A stretch of 64,000 bases of DNA from Shinella sumterensis (GCF_004514425.2 NZ_MYFN02000007.1:1-64000), one strand, 5' to 3'; positions 44,450-54,708 are shown, counted from the first letter of the stretch. Notes: generated from the sequence alone by a model not told the origin. Translations and numbers: made by a program.

Positions 44450-45919
44450 TCAGGCGCGGTGGCGGAAGGCATCCAGCGGGACGGGGCGATCGGGAAGCTC
44501 GATGCGGAAAAGCGTGCCCGGCGTGACCTTTTCCACAAGCGCGATGGTGCCGCCATGCGCCAGCACGAGCTCACGCGCGATCGCCAGCCCCAGCCCCGTC
44601 CCGCCGGAGCGGGCGGAGCCGCGGAAGGCCGTGAACAGGTTCTCCCGCGCCTTCTGCGGCATGCCGGGCCCGTTGTCCTCGATGGCGATGGACACGACGC
44701 TGCCGGTGCGGATGCCCGTCACGATGACGGTCCGTCGCTCCGCAGCGATCTCCTGCGACAGCGCTTCCACCGCGTTGCGGCAGAGATTGTGGATGACGCG
44801 GAAGAGCTGCTCACCATCCGCATCCACCTGAAGGGCGGGCTCGACCTCTACGACGAAATCGATATCTCCGCGCGTGTCCAGAGCCAGCACTTCGGAGACC
44901 TCCTGCACCAGCGGCCGCAGCGAAACGAATCGGCGGCGCGGCTCCGGCTCGCGCATGCGGCCATAGGACATGACCTCGTTCGTGTAGCCGACGGCGCGGT
45001 CGATGCTGCGCAGAAGTTTTGGCGCGACGCGCTTGACCACGGGATCGTCGACATCCGACAGGCGGTCGGACATCAGCTGCGCGGAGGAGAGGATGTTGCG
45101 CATATCGTGGTTGATCTTCGAGACCGCGAGGCCGAGATCCGCGAGGTTCTTCTGTTCTTTCAGCGTGCGCTGCAGGGTCTGCTGCATGGCCGCCAGATGG
45201 ATGCCTGCGACGGCGATCTCGTCGCGCCCGCCCGATGGGCGCAGGACGCGGGCGGGATTGGACGGATCGGCGGCGAATTCGCGGATATTGGCCGTCATGC
45301 CGCGCACCGGGCGGATCAGCAGGCGGTTGAGCGCGAAGAAGATCGGGGCGGCCGTGACGAGCGAAATGAACAGAGAGAGGAAGAAGACGTTGCGCGCATA
45401 GCGCAGCATGGCGCGGCGCAGGGCGCCATCTTCGAGCAGCAGCTCGATGCGCGTGGTCGTCTCGCCAACCGGGCCGTAGACGCGGATGACGCGGTCGCCG
45501 CCGAAAAGCAGCGTATCGAAGGCATCGTAGACAGCGGCCGGCGTCGAGACATCCGAGAGGTCATATTGCTCATCGACCGTCGGCGGCATCTCGACCGCAG
45601 CGACCATGCGCGAGGCATCGGCCTTCTTCAGCACGATCGCCTTGGCACCCGTCGCCATCAGCGTCTCCTGCTGCACGGAGCGCGGCAGTTCCTGATCGGG
45701 CAACCCTTCGATGACGACGCTGGCGGCCGCCGCAGTGTTCAGGCGGTCACGCAGCCACATCAGCCGCATATTGGCGACCGACGGCACGAAGATCAGGATT
45801 TCCGCGATCAGCACGAAAATCGCCGTGACGAGGAGAAGCCTGCCGGAAAGCCCCGACAGGAAACCGACTTTCGGCACCGGCATCTCGGCCAAGGACGGCG
45901 TCCCGTCTCTGTCCACCAT
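44450..45919 (-). CDS. Orphan sensor histidine kinase
   Basis: 489 aa. Two membrane helices (about 25-47 and 178-200) flank a periplasmic sensor of about 130 residues. A HAMP-like linker follows (RPVRGMTANIREFAADP), then a HisKA-like helix with KINHDMRNILSSAQLMSD and an HATPase_c domain (N-box NLCRNAVEAL, G1 EDNGPGMP, G2 GGTGLGLAIARELV). No response regulator gene is adjacent, so its partner is elsewhere. It lies between tRNA-Arg and the chemoreceptor, both on the same strand. Ligand unknown. Confidence 0.88.
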   Translation of the reverse strand: MVDRDGTPSLAEMPVPKVGFLSGLSGRLLLVTAIFVLIAEILIFVPSVANMRLMWLRDRLNTAAAASVVIEGLPDQELPRSVQQETLMATGAKAIVLKKADASRMVAAVEMPPTVDEQYDLSDVSTPAAVYDAFDTLLFGGDRVIRVYGPVGETTTRIELLLEDGALRRAMLRYARNVFFLSLFISLVTAAPIFFALNRLLIRPVRGMTANIREFAADPSNPARVLRPSGGRDEIAVAGIHLAAMQQTLQRTLKEQKNLADLGLAVSKINHDMRNILSSAQLMSDRLSDVDDPVVKRVAPKLLRSIDRAVGYTNEVMSYGRMREPEPRRRFVSLRPLVQEVSEVLALDTRGDIDFVVEVEPALQVDADGEQLFRVIHNLCRNAVEALSQEIAAERRTVIVTGIRTGSVVSIAIEDNGPGMPQKARENLFTAFRGSARSGGTGLGLAIARELVLAHGGTIALVEKVTPGTLFRIELPDRPVPLDAFRHRA

Positions 45920-46105
45920 GTCTCAACTCCCGGGCCCGGCCACATGATGCGCCCAAAACACGCACCGCTCGGCGGTGCGTTCTCGATAACGACCACCAGC
46001 CAATTATAGGAGATTGCGGCAATTTTTCCAACGGAGCGCAGGGCAACGGAAAACGCGGCGATCTCGCGACCGCCGCGCTCTATTTTCAGGCGCGCGCGCC
46101 GTTGA

Positions 46106-48112
46106 TCAGAACTCTTCCCAGTTCTCCTGGACCGCGGCGGCCGACGTGGCCGCGGCGCCGCCGCCGAAGGCGCGGGCAACATTGCCCATCATGCGGCGGG
46201 CCGGTGATTCGACCGGGCGCGTCTCCGTGCGGGCAATGGCAATGCGCGGCATCGCGTCGCCCGTGCGGAAGCGGGCGACCAGGTCGGCGAGGCCATCGGC
46301 TTCCGCCTTGAGCTTGTGGGTCGCAGCCGAGGTCTCCTCGACCATGGCGGCGTTGTGCTGGGTGACCTGGTCCATCTGGTTGATGGCGGTGCTGACTTCC
46401 TGAAGGCCGGTCGCCTGCTCGCGGGCGGCGGTGGCGATGGAGTGGATGCGATCGTTGATGGTCACGACGCGGCCCTCGATGTCGGTCAGCGCGGCACCCG
46501 TCTCCTGCACGTATTTGACGCCGACCGACACCTCGTCGGAGGACTTGGTGATCAGCCCCTTGATGTCCTTCGCGGCGCTGGCGGCACGCTGTGCGAGTTC
46601 GCGCACTTCCTGCGCGACCACAGCGAAGCCCTTGCCGGCCTCGCCCGCGCGGGCAGCCTCGACGCCGGCATTGAGCGCCAGCAGGTTGGTCTGGAAGGCG
46701 ATCTCGTCGATCACGGAGATGATCTGGCTGATCTCGGACGAAGCCTGCTCGATACGCCCCATGGCATCGATGGCGTTGCGCACGATGGTGCCGGACTGCT
46801 TGGCGCTCTGGGTCGCCTCGGCGACCATGCGGCTCGCCTCGCCCGCCTGGTCCGTCGAGTTCTTCACGGCGACGGTGATCTCGTCGAGCGCGGCGGAGGT
46901 TTCCTCAAGGGCTGCGGCCTGCTGCTCGGTGCGCTTGGACAGATCGTCGGATGCGGTGCGCAACTCGCCGGAATTGGCGTTGATCGCATCGGTGGACGAC
47001 CGCACCTCGCGCATCGTGCGCTGGAGCGTGGCGAGTGTCGTGTTGACGTTTTGCTGCAGTTCGGCGAAGGCGCCGCGGAAACTGCCGCTCATGGTCTGCG
47101 TGAGATCGCCCTCGGCCAGCGCGCCGATGACGCGGCGGGTTTCGGCAATGCCTTCCTCGACGCTGGCGACCAGTTCGTTGACGCTGCCTGCGAAGCGGTT
47201 GAGGTCGTCGTTGTCGTAATCCTTGCCGATGCGCGAGGAAAAGTCACCGGCCGCGGCGGCATGGACGACGGTGGCGATGGAGGACTGGAGGTCGGCGCTC
47301 TTCTCGCGCAGAACCTGCTCCTGCGCATTGAGATCGCGCACGGTAATCGCGTTCTGGCGGAAGACGGCGACTGCTGCGGCCATTTCGCCGATCTCGTCCT
47401 GACGGCCCGCATAGGGCACTTCCGTCGCGAGGTCGCCGCCCGCAAGGCGGTTCATCGTGTCCGTGACCTTCTGGATCGGCCGGCTCAATTCGTTGGTCGC
47501 AATGTAGAAGGCTGCGCCGCCACCCACGGCCAGGCCGACGCCGATCGTTCCCAGAACCAGGGTGAGCATGAGCGTTTCGAATGCGGCGACGTCGCTTTTG
47601 ATCGCGCTCAGATTGGCGTTATCGGTTTCGACGACGGCGTCGATTTCCTGCTGGAACGCCTTGCGGTTTGCGCGGTTGCTCTCGTTGTTGCCCTGCTCGT
47701 TGGCAGCAACGGGTGAAACCTGCGTACCAAGGCGTGCCGTTTCCGAGCGGAAGGTGCGGAATTCGGCGGCACGGGCCACGACCGCGTCGAAGGCCGCCTT
47801 CTGCGATTCCGGCACCAGCGGGCGCCAGTCGTTCAGCGTCTTGTCGATGCCATCGAGCTCCTTGCTGATGCCGTCGGCGAACTTCTTCGCATTCTCGCTG
47901 TCCTTGGAGGCGTAGATGCCACGGGCTTCCATCACCACGGCGGTGACCTGGCGGTTCAGATGCTCGCCGAGAAAGGCCCGGTCCGAGGCGTTCTGGTAGC
48001 GCTCGAGCTTTGCGCTGTACTCTGACACGACATGAACGGCGATGCCGCCGACGAGTACAGAAATGAGCCCCATCACGCCCACGATGAGATAGATTTTTCC
48101 CCGAATTTTCAC
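46106..48112 (-). CDS. Methyl-accepting chemotaxis protein
   Basis: 668 aa from a GTG at 48112 (GTGGAG upstream). Membrane helix 7-28, periplasmic helical-bundle sensor to about 185, second helix, HAMP domains (LSRPIQKVTDTMNRLAGGDL and a following linker), then the signalling hairpin IAFQTNLLALNAGVEAARAGEAGKGFAVVAQEVR in pieces. The protein ends in NWEEF, equivalent to the NWETF pentapeptide that tethers CheR in enterobacterial receptors. Methylation-type adaptation is therefore likely. No che genes are nearby. Confidence 0.93.
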   Translation of the reverse strand: MKIRGKIYLIVGVMGLISVLVGGIAVHVVSEYSAKLERYQNASDRAFLGEHLNRQVTAVVMEARGIYASKDSENAKKFADGISKELDGIDKTLNDWRPLVPESQKAAFDAVVARAAEFRTFRSETARLGTQVSPVAANEQGNNESNRANRKAFQQEIDAVVETDNANLSAIKSDVAAFETLMLTLVLGTIGVGLAVGGGAAFYIATNELSRPIQKVTDTMNRLAGGDLATEVPYAGRQDEIGEMAAAVAVFRQNAITVRDLNAQEQVLREKSADLQSSIATVVHAAAAGDFSSRIGKDYDNDDLNRFAGSVNELVASVEEGIAETRRVIGALAEGDLTQTMSGSFRGAFAELQQNVNTTLATLQRTMREVRSSTDAINANSGELRTASDDLSKRTEQQAAALEETSAALDEITVAVKNSTDQAGEASRMVAEATQSAKQSGTIVRNAIDAMGRIEQASSEISQIISVIDEIAFQTNLLALNAGVEAARAGEAGKGFAVVAQEVRELAQRAASAAKDIKGLITKSSDEVSVGVKYVQETGAALTDIEGRVVTINDRIHSIATAAREQATGLQEVSTAINQMDQVTQHNAAMVEETSAATHKLKAEADGLADLVARFRTGDAMPRIAIARTETRPVESPARRMMGNVARAFGGGAAATSAAAVQENWEEF

Positions 48113-48536
48113 GTCATGCTCCACTAGGTAAGCGGTACGGCAAGATGGCACGATCCAGCTCACCCCCTCGGGGCAAAATGTAAATTTCAAAGGTTAATTA
48201 GATTTTTATGAAAATCCCCCGGATGTTGGGCATACGCGCCTTCACGGAGCGAATATCGAAGAAGAATGGCCGCTGATTTCATCTCATGCCGCTCGTTTCA
48301 CGCCGGCGAAAGCGTTAACGCGCCGGAATTGCACAACCCTTGAGGGAAAGGACATTAACGATTGTGATCCGCCGCTCTCCCGCAGGGCCACAATTGACTT
48401 TCGACCGTTTTTGCCCTTATAAGCCGCCCACGTTCGGAAAGCTCGGCTTCCCGTGAGGGGATAACCGTTGCCGGACAGAAACGCTGCTTGCTAAAACGCA
48501 AACCCAAGAAGGGCCGCACACCGCGGTATTAAATAA
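48113..48536. other. Leader and promoter region of rpmH
   Basis: This 424-bp region has no gene. Its right part carries the rpmH promoter (48394-48422) and a roughly 110-nt leader. The left part, toward the chemoreceptor, shows no recognisable element. GAAGGGC precedes the rpmH start region. Confidence 0.5.
48394..48422 (+). promoter_or_regulatory. rpmH promoter (-35/-10)
   Basis: TTGACT at 48394-48399 and TTATAA at 48417-48422 are separated by exactly 17 bp, a near-consensus sigma70 promoter. It would give a leader of about 110 nt before rpmH, expected for a strongly expressed ribosomal protein gene. Confidence 0.75.
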
Positions 48537-48674
48537 ATGTCCAAGCGTACCTACCAACCCTCCAAGCTTGTCCGCAAGCGTCGTCATGGCTTCCGTGCCC
48601 GCATGGCAACGAAGGGCGGCCGCAAGGTCCTCTCCGCTCGCCGCGCACGCGGTCGCGCTCGTCTCTCGGCTTAA
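48537..48674 (+). CDS. rpmH: 50S ribosomal protein L34
   Basis: 45 aa, Arg/Lys-rich: starts [19 protein letters not shown], continues with [12 protein letters not shown] and ends RARLSA. This is the full L34 sequence; one residue (Ser2) longer than the usual 44 aa. It is followed by rnpA, the conserved rpmH-rnpA order. Confidence 0.97.
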   Translation: MSKRTYQPSKLVRKRRHGFRARMATKGGRKVLSARRARGRARLSA

Positions 48675-48706
48675 GCCGTGCCTGCCCGAACAGAGGCGAC
48701 GGGCAT

Positions 48707-49099
48707 ATGACGAAAACTGTTGGAAAATCCACTGTCGGACGGCTGAAAAGCCGTCCGCAGTTTCTTTTTGTGCGCGAGGGCGAGCGCCGCAAGGGACCGC
48801 TGTTCCTTCTGGAAGTACGCGACCGGCAGATGCCGGAGGAAGCGCCCCGCGTCGGCTTCACCGTTACGAAGAAGCATGGCAATGCCGTCGAGCGCAATCG
48901 CATGCGCCGCCGCCTCAAGGAGGCGGTGCGGCTATCCGCCGGGTTTGCAATGGAGCCCGGACACGACTATGTGGTTGTCGCCAGACGGGACGTGTTGCAC
49001 GCGCCCTTCAAAACCCTCGAAGCGAGCCTGAAAGACCGGATCGCAACAGGTAAGAAACAGAAGCGGCAGCAATCCTCAGCTGCTCCCGGGAAAGAGTGA
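48707..49099 (+). CDS. rnpA: Ribonuclease P protein component
   Basis: 130 aa. The RNase P protein signature [17 protein letters not shown] and the N-terminal [20 protein letters not shown] are clear. It assists the RNase P RNA in 5' maturation of tRNAs. A stop TGA overlaps the yidC ATG by one base. Start ATG 48707 has GAGGCGACGGGC upstream. Confidence 0.95.
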   Translation: MTKTVGKSTVGRLKSRPQFLFVREGERRKGPLFLLEVRDRQMPEEAPRVGFTVTKKHGNAVERNRMRRRLKEAVRLSAGFAMEPGHDYVVVARRDVLHAPFKTLEASLKDRIATGKKQKRQQSSAAPGKE

Positions 49100-50898
49100 T
49101 GGAAAAGAACCGCAATTATTTCGTGGCGATCGCACTGTCCGTGCTGATCCTCGTCGCCTGGCAGTTCCTGTATGTGAACCCGAAGCTGGAAAAGGATCGC
49201 GCCGCGCTGGAAGCCCAGCAGGCTGCCCAGACCCAGCAGCAGACAACGACGACGGCCGACGGCACGACGCCTGCGGTGAGCACGAGCGGGACGCTGCCCG
49301 GTGCGACCGCGACGGGCACGGCCACCGAGGCGCGTGACACGGCGCTTGCGAAATCCGCGCGCATCGAGATCGACACGCCCGCGCTTGCCGGCTCCATCAA
49401 CCTGACGGGCGCACGCTTCGACGACCTGAAGCTCAAGGAATTCCACGAGACGGTCGACAAGTCGAGCCCGATCATCACCCTGCTCAGCCCGGCCGAAACC
49501 GAACACGGCTACTTTGCCGAAATCGGCTATGTCGGCAGCGATGCGACCGGCACGGTTCCGGGTCCCCAGACGGTGTGGACGCAGGACGGCACCGGCAAGC
49601 TGACGCAGACGACCCCGGTGAAGCTGACCTTCACCAACGACAAGGGCGTTACCTTCGCCCGCACCGTCTCGGTCGACGAACATTACATGTTCACCATCAC
49701 CGACAGCATCGAGAACCGCACGGATGCGCCCATCGCGCTGTCGCCCTACGGCCGCTCGACGCGCTTCTTCAAGCCGACCGACCCGTCGGTCTACGTGCTG
49801 CACGAAGGCTTCATCGGCGTGCTCGGCGAGCTCGGCCTGCAGGAAGTGAAGTACAGCAAGACCGAGGACAACACGACCGTCACGCCCGGCAAGGCGACCG
49901 GCGGCTGGCTCGGCATCACCGACAAGTACTGGGCGACGGCGCTCGTTCCGCCGCAGGCCACGCCCTATGAGACGCGCTTCTCGCACTTCACCGACGGCCG
50001 TTCGCGCTACCAGGCGGATTATCGCCAGGACGACATCACCGTCGCGCCGGGCCAGACGGTCGAAGTCAAGAACCTGTTCTTCGGCGGCGCCAAGGAAGTG
50101 CCGATCATCGACCAGTACGAGAAGACCTATGCGATCCCGCAGTTCGACCTGATGATCGACTGGGGCTGGTTCTGGTTCTTCACCAAGCCGATGTTCCAGC
50201 TGATGGACTTCTTCTTCCGCTACTTCGGCAATTTCGGCATCGCGATCCTCATCACCACGATCGTCGTGAAGGGCCTGTTCTTCCCGCTCGCCAACAAGCA
50301 GTACGCTTCCATGGCGAACATGAAGAAGATGCAGCCGAAGATGGAGGAGCTGAAGGCCAAGCACGGCGACGACCGCATGGCGCTGCAACAGGCCATGATG
50401 CAGCTCTACAAGGAAGAGAAGATCAACCCGCTGGCCGGCTGCTGGCCGATCCTCTTGCAGATCCCGGTGTTCTTCGCGCTCTACAAGGTCATCTACGTGA
50501 CCATCGAGATGCGGCACGCACCGTTCTTCGGCTGGATCCAGGACCTGTCCGCGCCCGATCCGACCTCGATCTTCAACCTGTTCGGCCTGCTGCCGTTCGC
50601 GGTGCCGCACATGCTGATGATCGGCGTGTGGCCGATCATCATGGGCATCACCATGTTCCTGCAGATGCGCATGAACCCGACGCCGCCGGATCCGACCCAG
50701 GCAATGATCTTCACCTGGATGCCGCTGGTCTTCACCTTCATGCTGGCGACCTTCCCGGCCGGCCTCGTGATCTACTGGGCCTGGAACAACACGCTTTCGA
50801 TCATCCAGCAGGCGATCATCATGAAGCGCCAGGGTGTGAAGATCGAGCTGTTCGACAATCTCAAGAGCCTGTTCGGGAAGAAACCGAAACCATCCTGA
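49099..50898 (+). CDS. yidC: Membrane protein insertase YidC
   Basis: 599 aa. N-terminal anchor [21 protein letters not shown], a large periplasmic beta-domain with Thr-rich linker (about 25-360), and the conserved five-helix insertase core from WFFTKPMFQLMDFFF onward with NPLAGCWPILLQIPVFFALYKV in pieces. It inserts proteins into the inner membrane with or without Sec. Start ATG 49099 overlaps the rnpA stop. A terminator follows. Confidence 0.97.
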   Translation: MEKNRNYFVAIALSVLILVAWQFLYVNPKLEKDRAALEAQQAAQTQQQTTTTADGTTPAVSTSGTLPGATATGTATEARDTALAKSARIEIDTPALAGSINLTGARFDDLKLKEFHETVDKSSPIITLLSPAETEHGYFAEIGYVGSDATGTVPGPQTVWTQDGTGKLTQTTPVKLTFTNDKGVTFARTVSVDEHYMFTITDSIENRTDAPIALSPYGRSTRFFKPTDPSVYVLHEGFIGVLGELGLQEVKYSKTEDNTTVTPGKATGGWLGITDKYWATALVPPQATPYETRFSHFTDGRSRYQADYRQDDITVAPGQTVEVKNLFFGGAKEVPIIDQYEKTYAIPQFDLMIDWGWFWFFTKPMFQLMDFFFRYFGNFGIAILITTIVVKGLFFPLANKQYASMANMKKMQPKMEELKAKHGDDRMALQQAMMQLYKEEKINPLAGCWPILLQIPVFFALYKVIYVTIEMRHAPFFGWIQDLSAPDPTSIFNLFGLLPFAVPHMLMIGVWPIIMGITMFLQMRMNPTPPDPTQAMIFTWMPLVFTFMLATFPAGLVIYWAWNNTLSIIQQAIIMKRQGVKIELFDNLKSLFGKKPKPS

Positions 50899-50920
50899 CG
50901 ACAGGTCAGCCGACGATTAA

Positions 50921-50950
50921 AAAACCCGGCCTCGCGCCGGGTTTTCTTTT
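50921..50950 (+). terminator. yidC terminator
   Basis: AAAACCCGGC and GCCGGGTTTT form a 10-bp stem with a CTCGC loop, then CTTTT, 22 bp after yidC. Confidence 0.85.
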
Positions 50951-51059
50951 GCCACGGCACCGCTGCCATCGCTCGGCATCGCGTTGAGCCGACAGCGCCG
51001 CGCTTGACATTCGCTGCCAAAACCGGGAAGCGGAGGGCCTGAGACAAAGGCAGGACGCA

Positions 51060-51713
51060 ATGACCGAGACGACGACGCCCGGCGAAAAGCCCCTCTTCGG
51101 ACGTCCGTGGATCTTCATCCGCGGCGTGCCGGCCATGAAATTCCTGCCGCCGGAGGGGCCGCCGGAGATCGCGTTTGCCGGCCGCTCGAATGTCGGCAAG
51201 TCGTCGCTGATCAATGCGCTCGTCGGCCACAAGGGGCTCGCGCGCACCTCGAACACGCCCGGCCGCACGCAGGAACTCAACTATTTCGTGCCCGACGGCT
51301 TTTCCGGTGCGGACGACGACCTGCCGCCGATGGCGCTCGTCGACATGCCCGGCTACGGCTATGCGCAGGCGCCCAAGGAACAGGTGGACGCCTGGACCAA
51401 GCTCGTCTTCGACTATCTGCGCGGCCGCTCCACGCTCAAGCGCGTCTATGTGCTGATCGACAGCCGCCACGGCGTCAAGAAGAATGACGAGGAAGTCTTC
51501 GCCCTGCTCGACAAGGCCGCCGTCTCCTACCAGATCGTGCTGACCAAGACGGACAAGATCAAGGATGCCGGCGTGCCACGACTCATCGAGGAGACCCGGC
51601 AGAAGATCCTGAAGCACCCGGCCGCCTATCCGGACGTGCTGGCGACATCGTCGGAGAAGAGCCGCGGGCTCGACGATCTGCGCAACGCCATCCTGACGGC
51701 GATCGCCCGCTGA
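51060..51713 (+). CDS. engB: Ribosome biogenesis GTPase EngB (YihA/YsxC)
   Basis: 217 aa. G1 [15 protein letters not shown]3 [10 protein letters not shown]4 LTKTDKIKD and G5 TSSEKS are intact. EngB aids large-subunit ribosome assembly. It lies after yidC with 161 bp including the terminator, so it has its own promoter. It is convergent with epmB. Confidence 0.96.
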   Translation: MTETTTPGEKPLFGRPWIFIRGVPAMKFLPPEGPPEIAFAGRSNVGKSSLINALVGHKGLARTSNTPGRTQELNYFVPDGFSGADDDLPPMALVDMPGYGYAQAPKEQVDAWTKLVFDYLRGRSTLKRVYVLIDSRHGVKKNDEEVFALLDKAAVSYQIVLTKTDKIKDAGVPRLIEETRQKILKHPAAYPDVLATSSEKSRGLDDLRNAILTAIAR

Positions 51714-51747
51714 TCGACCCGGCCTGCGCGTCCCCGACCTGCGCGCC

Positions 51748-52803
51748 TCAGTCCGCCTTCGGCGGATAGGCGTGCACGTCGCCGCGGAAATCCCGCAGGC
51801 GGAAGCAGCCGTCGTCCGCCGCCTCCACCGCCATGGAATCCGCACGCACCTTGCCGTGCCCGCCGGGTATATCGAGGATGTAGGCCGGCTGGCAGAGACC
51901 GGAAACACGGCCGCGCAGGCTCTCGACCAGCGCCCTGCCCTCGGCAAGCGTCAGGCGGAAATGCGCGGTGCCCGGCGCAAGGTCCGGGTGATGCAGATAA
52001 TAGGGTTTGACCCGGTTCTCGACGAAGGTGCGCATCAGCGCCGCCAGCACATCGGCATCGTCGTTGACGCCTTTCAGCAGCACCGTCTGGCTGATCATGA
52101 CCATGCCGGCATCGACGATGCGGGCGATGGCGGCGCAGGCATCCGCCGTGAATTCGCGCGGATGATTGGCGTGAAGCGCGACATAGGTCGTCTTGCCCGA
52201 GGCCTTCAGCGCATCGATGAGCGCGGCATCGATACGGGCGGGATCGACGACCGGCACGCGGGTGTGGAAGCGCACGATTTTCACATGCGCGATCGCCCCC
52301 AACCGCTCCATGATGGCCTGGAGGCGCCGCGGGGAGAGCACGAGCGGATCCCCGCCCGTCAGGATCACTTCCCATATCTCCGGCCGTTCGGCGATATAGG
52401 CGATGGCCGCGTCCAGCGCCTTGGCCGAGAGCGTGCCGAGGCCTTCCGGCCCGACCATCTCGCGACGGAAGCAGAAGCGGCAATAGACCGGGCAGACATG
52501 CACCGCCTTGAGCAGAACGCGATCCGGGTACCGATGCACGATGCCCTCGACGGGGCTGTGCGCGAGATCGCCGATGGGATCGGCGCGTTCCTCCGGCAGA
52601 GTGACGAGCTCGGCGGCATCAGGCACGAACTGGCGCGCGATCGGATCCGAGGGATCGTCGGCATCGATCAGGCCGACGAGCGCGGGCGTGACCGCGACCG
52701 CATACCGTTCGGCGACGGCCGCCGCATCGGCTCGTTTCGCTTCGGGCACGAGGCCGGCGTCGGCGAGCTCGGCGATCGTCGTCAGGCTGCGTGCCGCCGT
52801 CAC
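51748..52803 (-). CDS. epmB: EF-P beta-lysylation protein EpmB (lysine 2,3-aminomutase family)
   Basis: 351 aa radical SAM enzyme. The iron-sulfur motif CPVYCRFC (CxxxCxxC), GGDPLVLSPRRLQ and PYYLHHPDLAPGT are typical of the KamA/EpmB family. The epmA-overlapping position and length of 351 aa indicate EpmB, which isomerises alpha-lysine to beta-lysine for EF-P modification. The start is a GTG whose GTGA overlaps the epmA stop by 4 bp. Confidence 0.92.
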   Translation of the reverse strand: MTAARSLTTIAELADAGLVPEAKRADAAAVAERYAVAVTPALVGLIDADDPSDPIARQFVPDAAELVTLPEERADPIGDLAHSPVEGIVHRYPDRVLLKAVHVCPVYCRFCFRREMVGPEGLGTLSAKALDAAIAYIAERPEIWEVILTGGDPLVLSPRRLQAIMERLGAIAHVKIVRFHTRVPVVDPARIDAALIDALKASGKTTYVALHANHPREFTADACAAIARIVDAGMVMISQTVLLKGVNDDADVLAALMRTFVENRVKPYYLHHPDLAPGTAHFRLTLAEGRALVESLRGRVSGLCQPAYILDIPGGHGKVRADSMAVEAADDGCFRLRDFRGDVHAYPPKAD

Positions 52804-53855
52804 TGTACCGTCTCCGCAACCGGGGCCCAGATCACCTGGTCGATGCGCTGGGCACCCGTGGCCAGCATGACGAGACGGTCGAAGCCGAGCGCGATGCCGC
52901 TCGCCTCCGGCATGATGGCGAGCGCGGCGAGGAAATCCTCGTCGAGCGGGTAGGTCTCGCCGTAGACGCGGGCCTTTTCCGCCATTTCCAGTTCGAAGCG
53001 GCGGCGCTGCTCCGCGGCGTCCGTCAATTCCCCGAAGGCATTGGCCAGTTCCACGCCGCAGGCATAGAGTTCGAACCGCTCGGCCACGCGCCGGTCATGC
53101 GGGGCGGGACGGGCGAGCGCCGCTTCGGCGACGGGATACTCGCAAAGGATCGTGGCGCGGCCGAAACCGAGCCCTGGTTCCACCTTCTCCACCAGCACAC
53201 GGCTGAACAGGTCCGCCCAGGTATCGTCTTCGGCAACGCGCAGCCCGGCGGCCCGCATGGCCGCGGCAAGCTTTTGCCGGCCGGTCGCGCCATCAGGGTC
53301 GATGGTGGCGAGGAGATCGATACCGGCATGGCGCCGGAAGGCATCGGCCACCGTCAGCCGCTCGGGCGCGAGACCGGGGTCGCAGGTCGCGCCGCGATAG
53401 GTGAGTTGCGGCACACCTGCCACCTCTGCCGCAAGCTTCAGAAGCGCGCCGCAATCCTCCATCAGCACGTCATAGGTCTCGCCGGCGCGATACCATTCCA
53501 GCATGGTGAATTCCGGGTGATGCAACGGTCCCCGCTCCCGGTTGCGATAGACGTGGGCAAAGCAGGCAATGCGCCGTTCACCTGCTGCCAGCAGCTTCTT
53601 GCAGGCGAATTCCGGGGAGGTGTGCAGGTAAAGCGGCGTTTTCTCGCCGGAATGACCGATCGCGGCTGTCGCAAAGGCGTGCAGATGCGCCTCGTTTCCC
53701 GGCGAGACCTGCAATGTCGCCGTATCGACCTCGATGAAGTCGCGCGTCGCAAACCAGCCGCGCAACGCCGCCTGGATACGGTTTCGCGCCAGCAGGAACG
53801 GCCGGCGATCGGCATGGACATCGGGCGTCCACCAGGGCGATGGCTTCAGGTTCAT
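52800..53855 (-). CDS. epmA: EF-P lysyltransferase EpmA (GenX/PoxA)
   Basis: 351 aa, class II LysRS-like catalytic core without the anticodon domain. Motif 2 CFAHVYRNRERGPLHHPEFTMLEWY in pieces and motif 3 SGIALGFDRLVMLATG are visible. It attaches (R)-beta-lysine to EF-P. The ATG at 53855 (MNLKPSPWW) is chosen; longer translation upstream has no family similarity. It is divergent from efp and translationally coupled to epmB. Confidence 0.93.
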   Translation of the reverse strand: MNLKPSPWWTPDVHADRRPFLLARNRIQAALRGWFATRDFIEVDTATLQVSPGNEAHLHAFATAAIGHSGEKTPLYLHTSPEFACKKLLAAGERRIACFAHVYRNRERGPLHHPEFTMLEWYRAGETYDVLMEDCGALLKLAAEVAGVPQLTYRGATCDPGLAPERLTVADAFRRHAGIDLLATIDPDGATGRQKLAAAMRAAGLRVAEDDTWADLFSRVLVEKVEPGLGFGRATILCEYPVAEAALARPAPHDRRVAERFELYACGVELANAFGELTDAAEQRRRFELEMAEKARVYGETYPLDEDFLAALAIMPEASGIALGFDRLVMLATGAQRIDQVIWAPVAETVQ

Positions 53856-54018
53856 GGCGTTTCCATGACAGGTTTCTTCGGACCAGACGGCGGCGGAGAC
53901 TGGTGTTTTGCCGGAATATAGGATAGTTGCGGCCCCGAAAACGCTTTTTCCGGCGTTCGGGGAAGACGTCGTGCGACGGTCCTCTACGACGCGGTCCATT
54001 CAGTTACAAGGAAGACTT

Positions 54019-54588
54019 ATGGTAAAGATCATCGCTTCTTCCGTCCGTAAGGGCAATGTGCTCGACGTCGACGGCAAGCTCTATGTCGTGCTGACGGCGC
54101 AGAATTTCCACCCGGGCAAGGGCACGCCGGTCACGCAGGTCGACATGCGCCGCATCTCCGACGGCGTGAAGGTCTCCGAACGCTATCGCACGACCGAGCA
54201 GGTCGAGCGCGCCTTCGTCGAGGACCGCGAGCACAACTTCCTCTATGAGGACGGCGACGGCTACCACTTCATGAACCCGGAAACCTACGACCAGCTGACC
54301 ATGTCGGTCGAAGATATCGGCGACCTCAAGGCCTATCTCCAGGAAGGCATGACGGTCGTGCTTTCGGTGCATGAAGGCGTTGCCATCGCCATCGACCTGC
54401 CGCGCCACGTCACGCTCGAGATCACCGAAACCGAGCCGGTCGTGAAGGGCCAGACGGCGTCGTCCTCCTACAAGCCGGCGATTCTGTCGAACGGCGTCCG
54501 CACGCTCGTGCCGCCGCATATCACGGCCGGCACCCGCGTCGTCATCGCCACCGAAGACGGTTCCTACGTGGAACGCGCGAAGGACTGA
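54019..54588 (+). CDS. efp: Elongation factor P
   Basis: 189 aa, three EF-P domains. Lys34 in the loop [11 protein letters not shown] is the site modified by EpmA/EpmB, and both enzymes are encoded next door. EF-P relieves ribosome stalling at polyproline stretches. GAAGA lies just before the ATG at 54019. A terminator follows. Confidence 0.97.
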   Translation: MVKIIASSVRKGNVLDVDGKLYVVLTAQNFHPGKGTPVTQVDMRRISDGVKVSERYRTTEQVERAFVEDREHNFLYEDGDGYHFMNPETYDQLTMSVEDIGDLKAYLQEGMTVVLSVHEGVAIAIDLPRHVTLEITETEPVVKGQTASSSYKPAILSNGVRTLVPPHITAGTRVVIATEDGSYVERAKD

Positions 54589-54602
54589 CCGGTCTCTTTC
54601 AG

Positions 54603-54645
54603 AAAAAGGCCGCCCGCCGGAAACGGTGTGGCGGCCTTTTTGCTT
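54603..54645 (+). terminator. efp terminator
   Basis: AAAAAGGCCGCC and GGCGGCCTTTTT form a perfect 12-bp stem around a 15-nt loop, ending in a T-run, 15 bp after efp. Confidence 0.85.
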
Positions 54646-54708
54646 TCAACTTCCGGAAAATCCGGTAAGACCCGATTCCGGCTCTCACAACGAAGACGGG
54701 ATTCCCGC

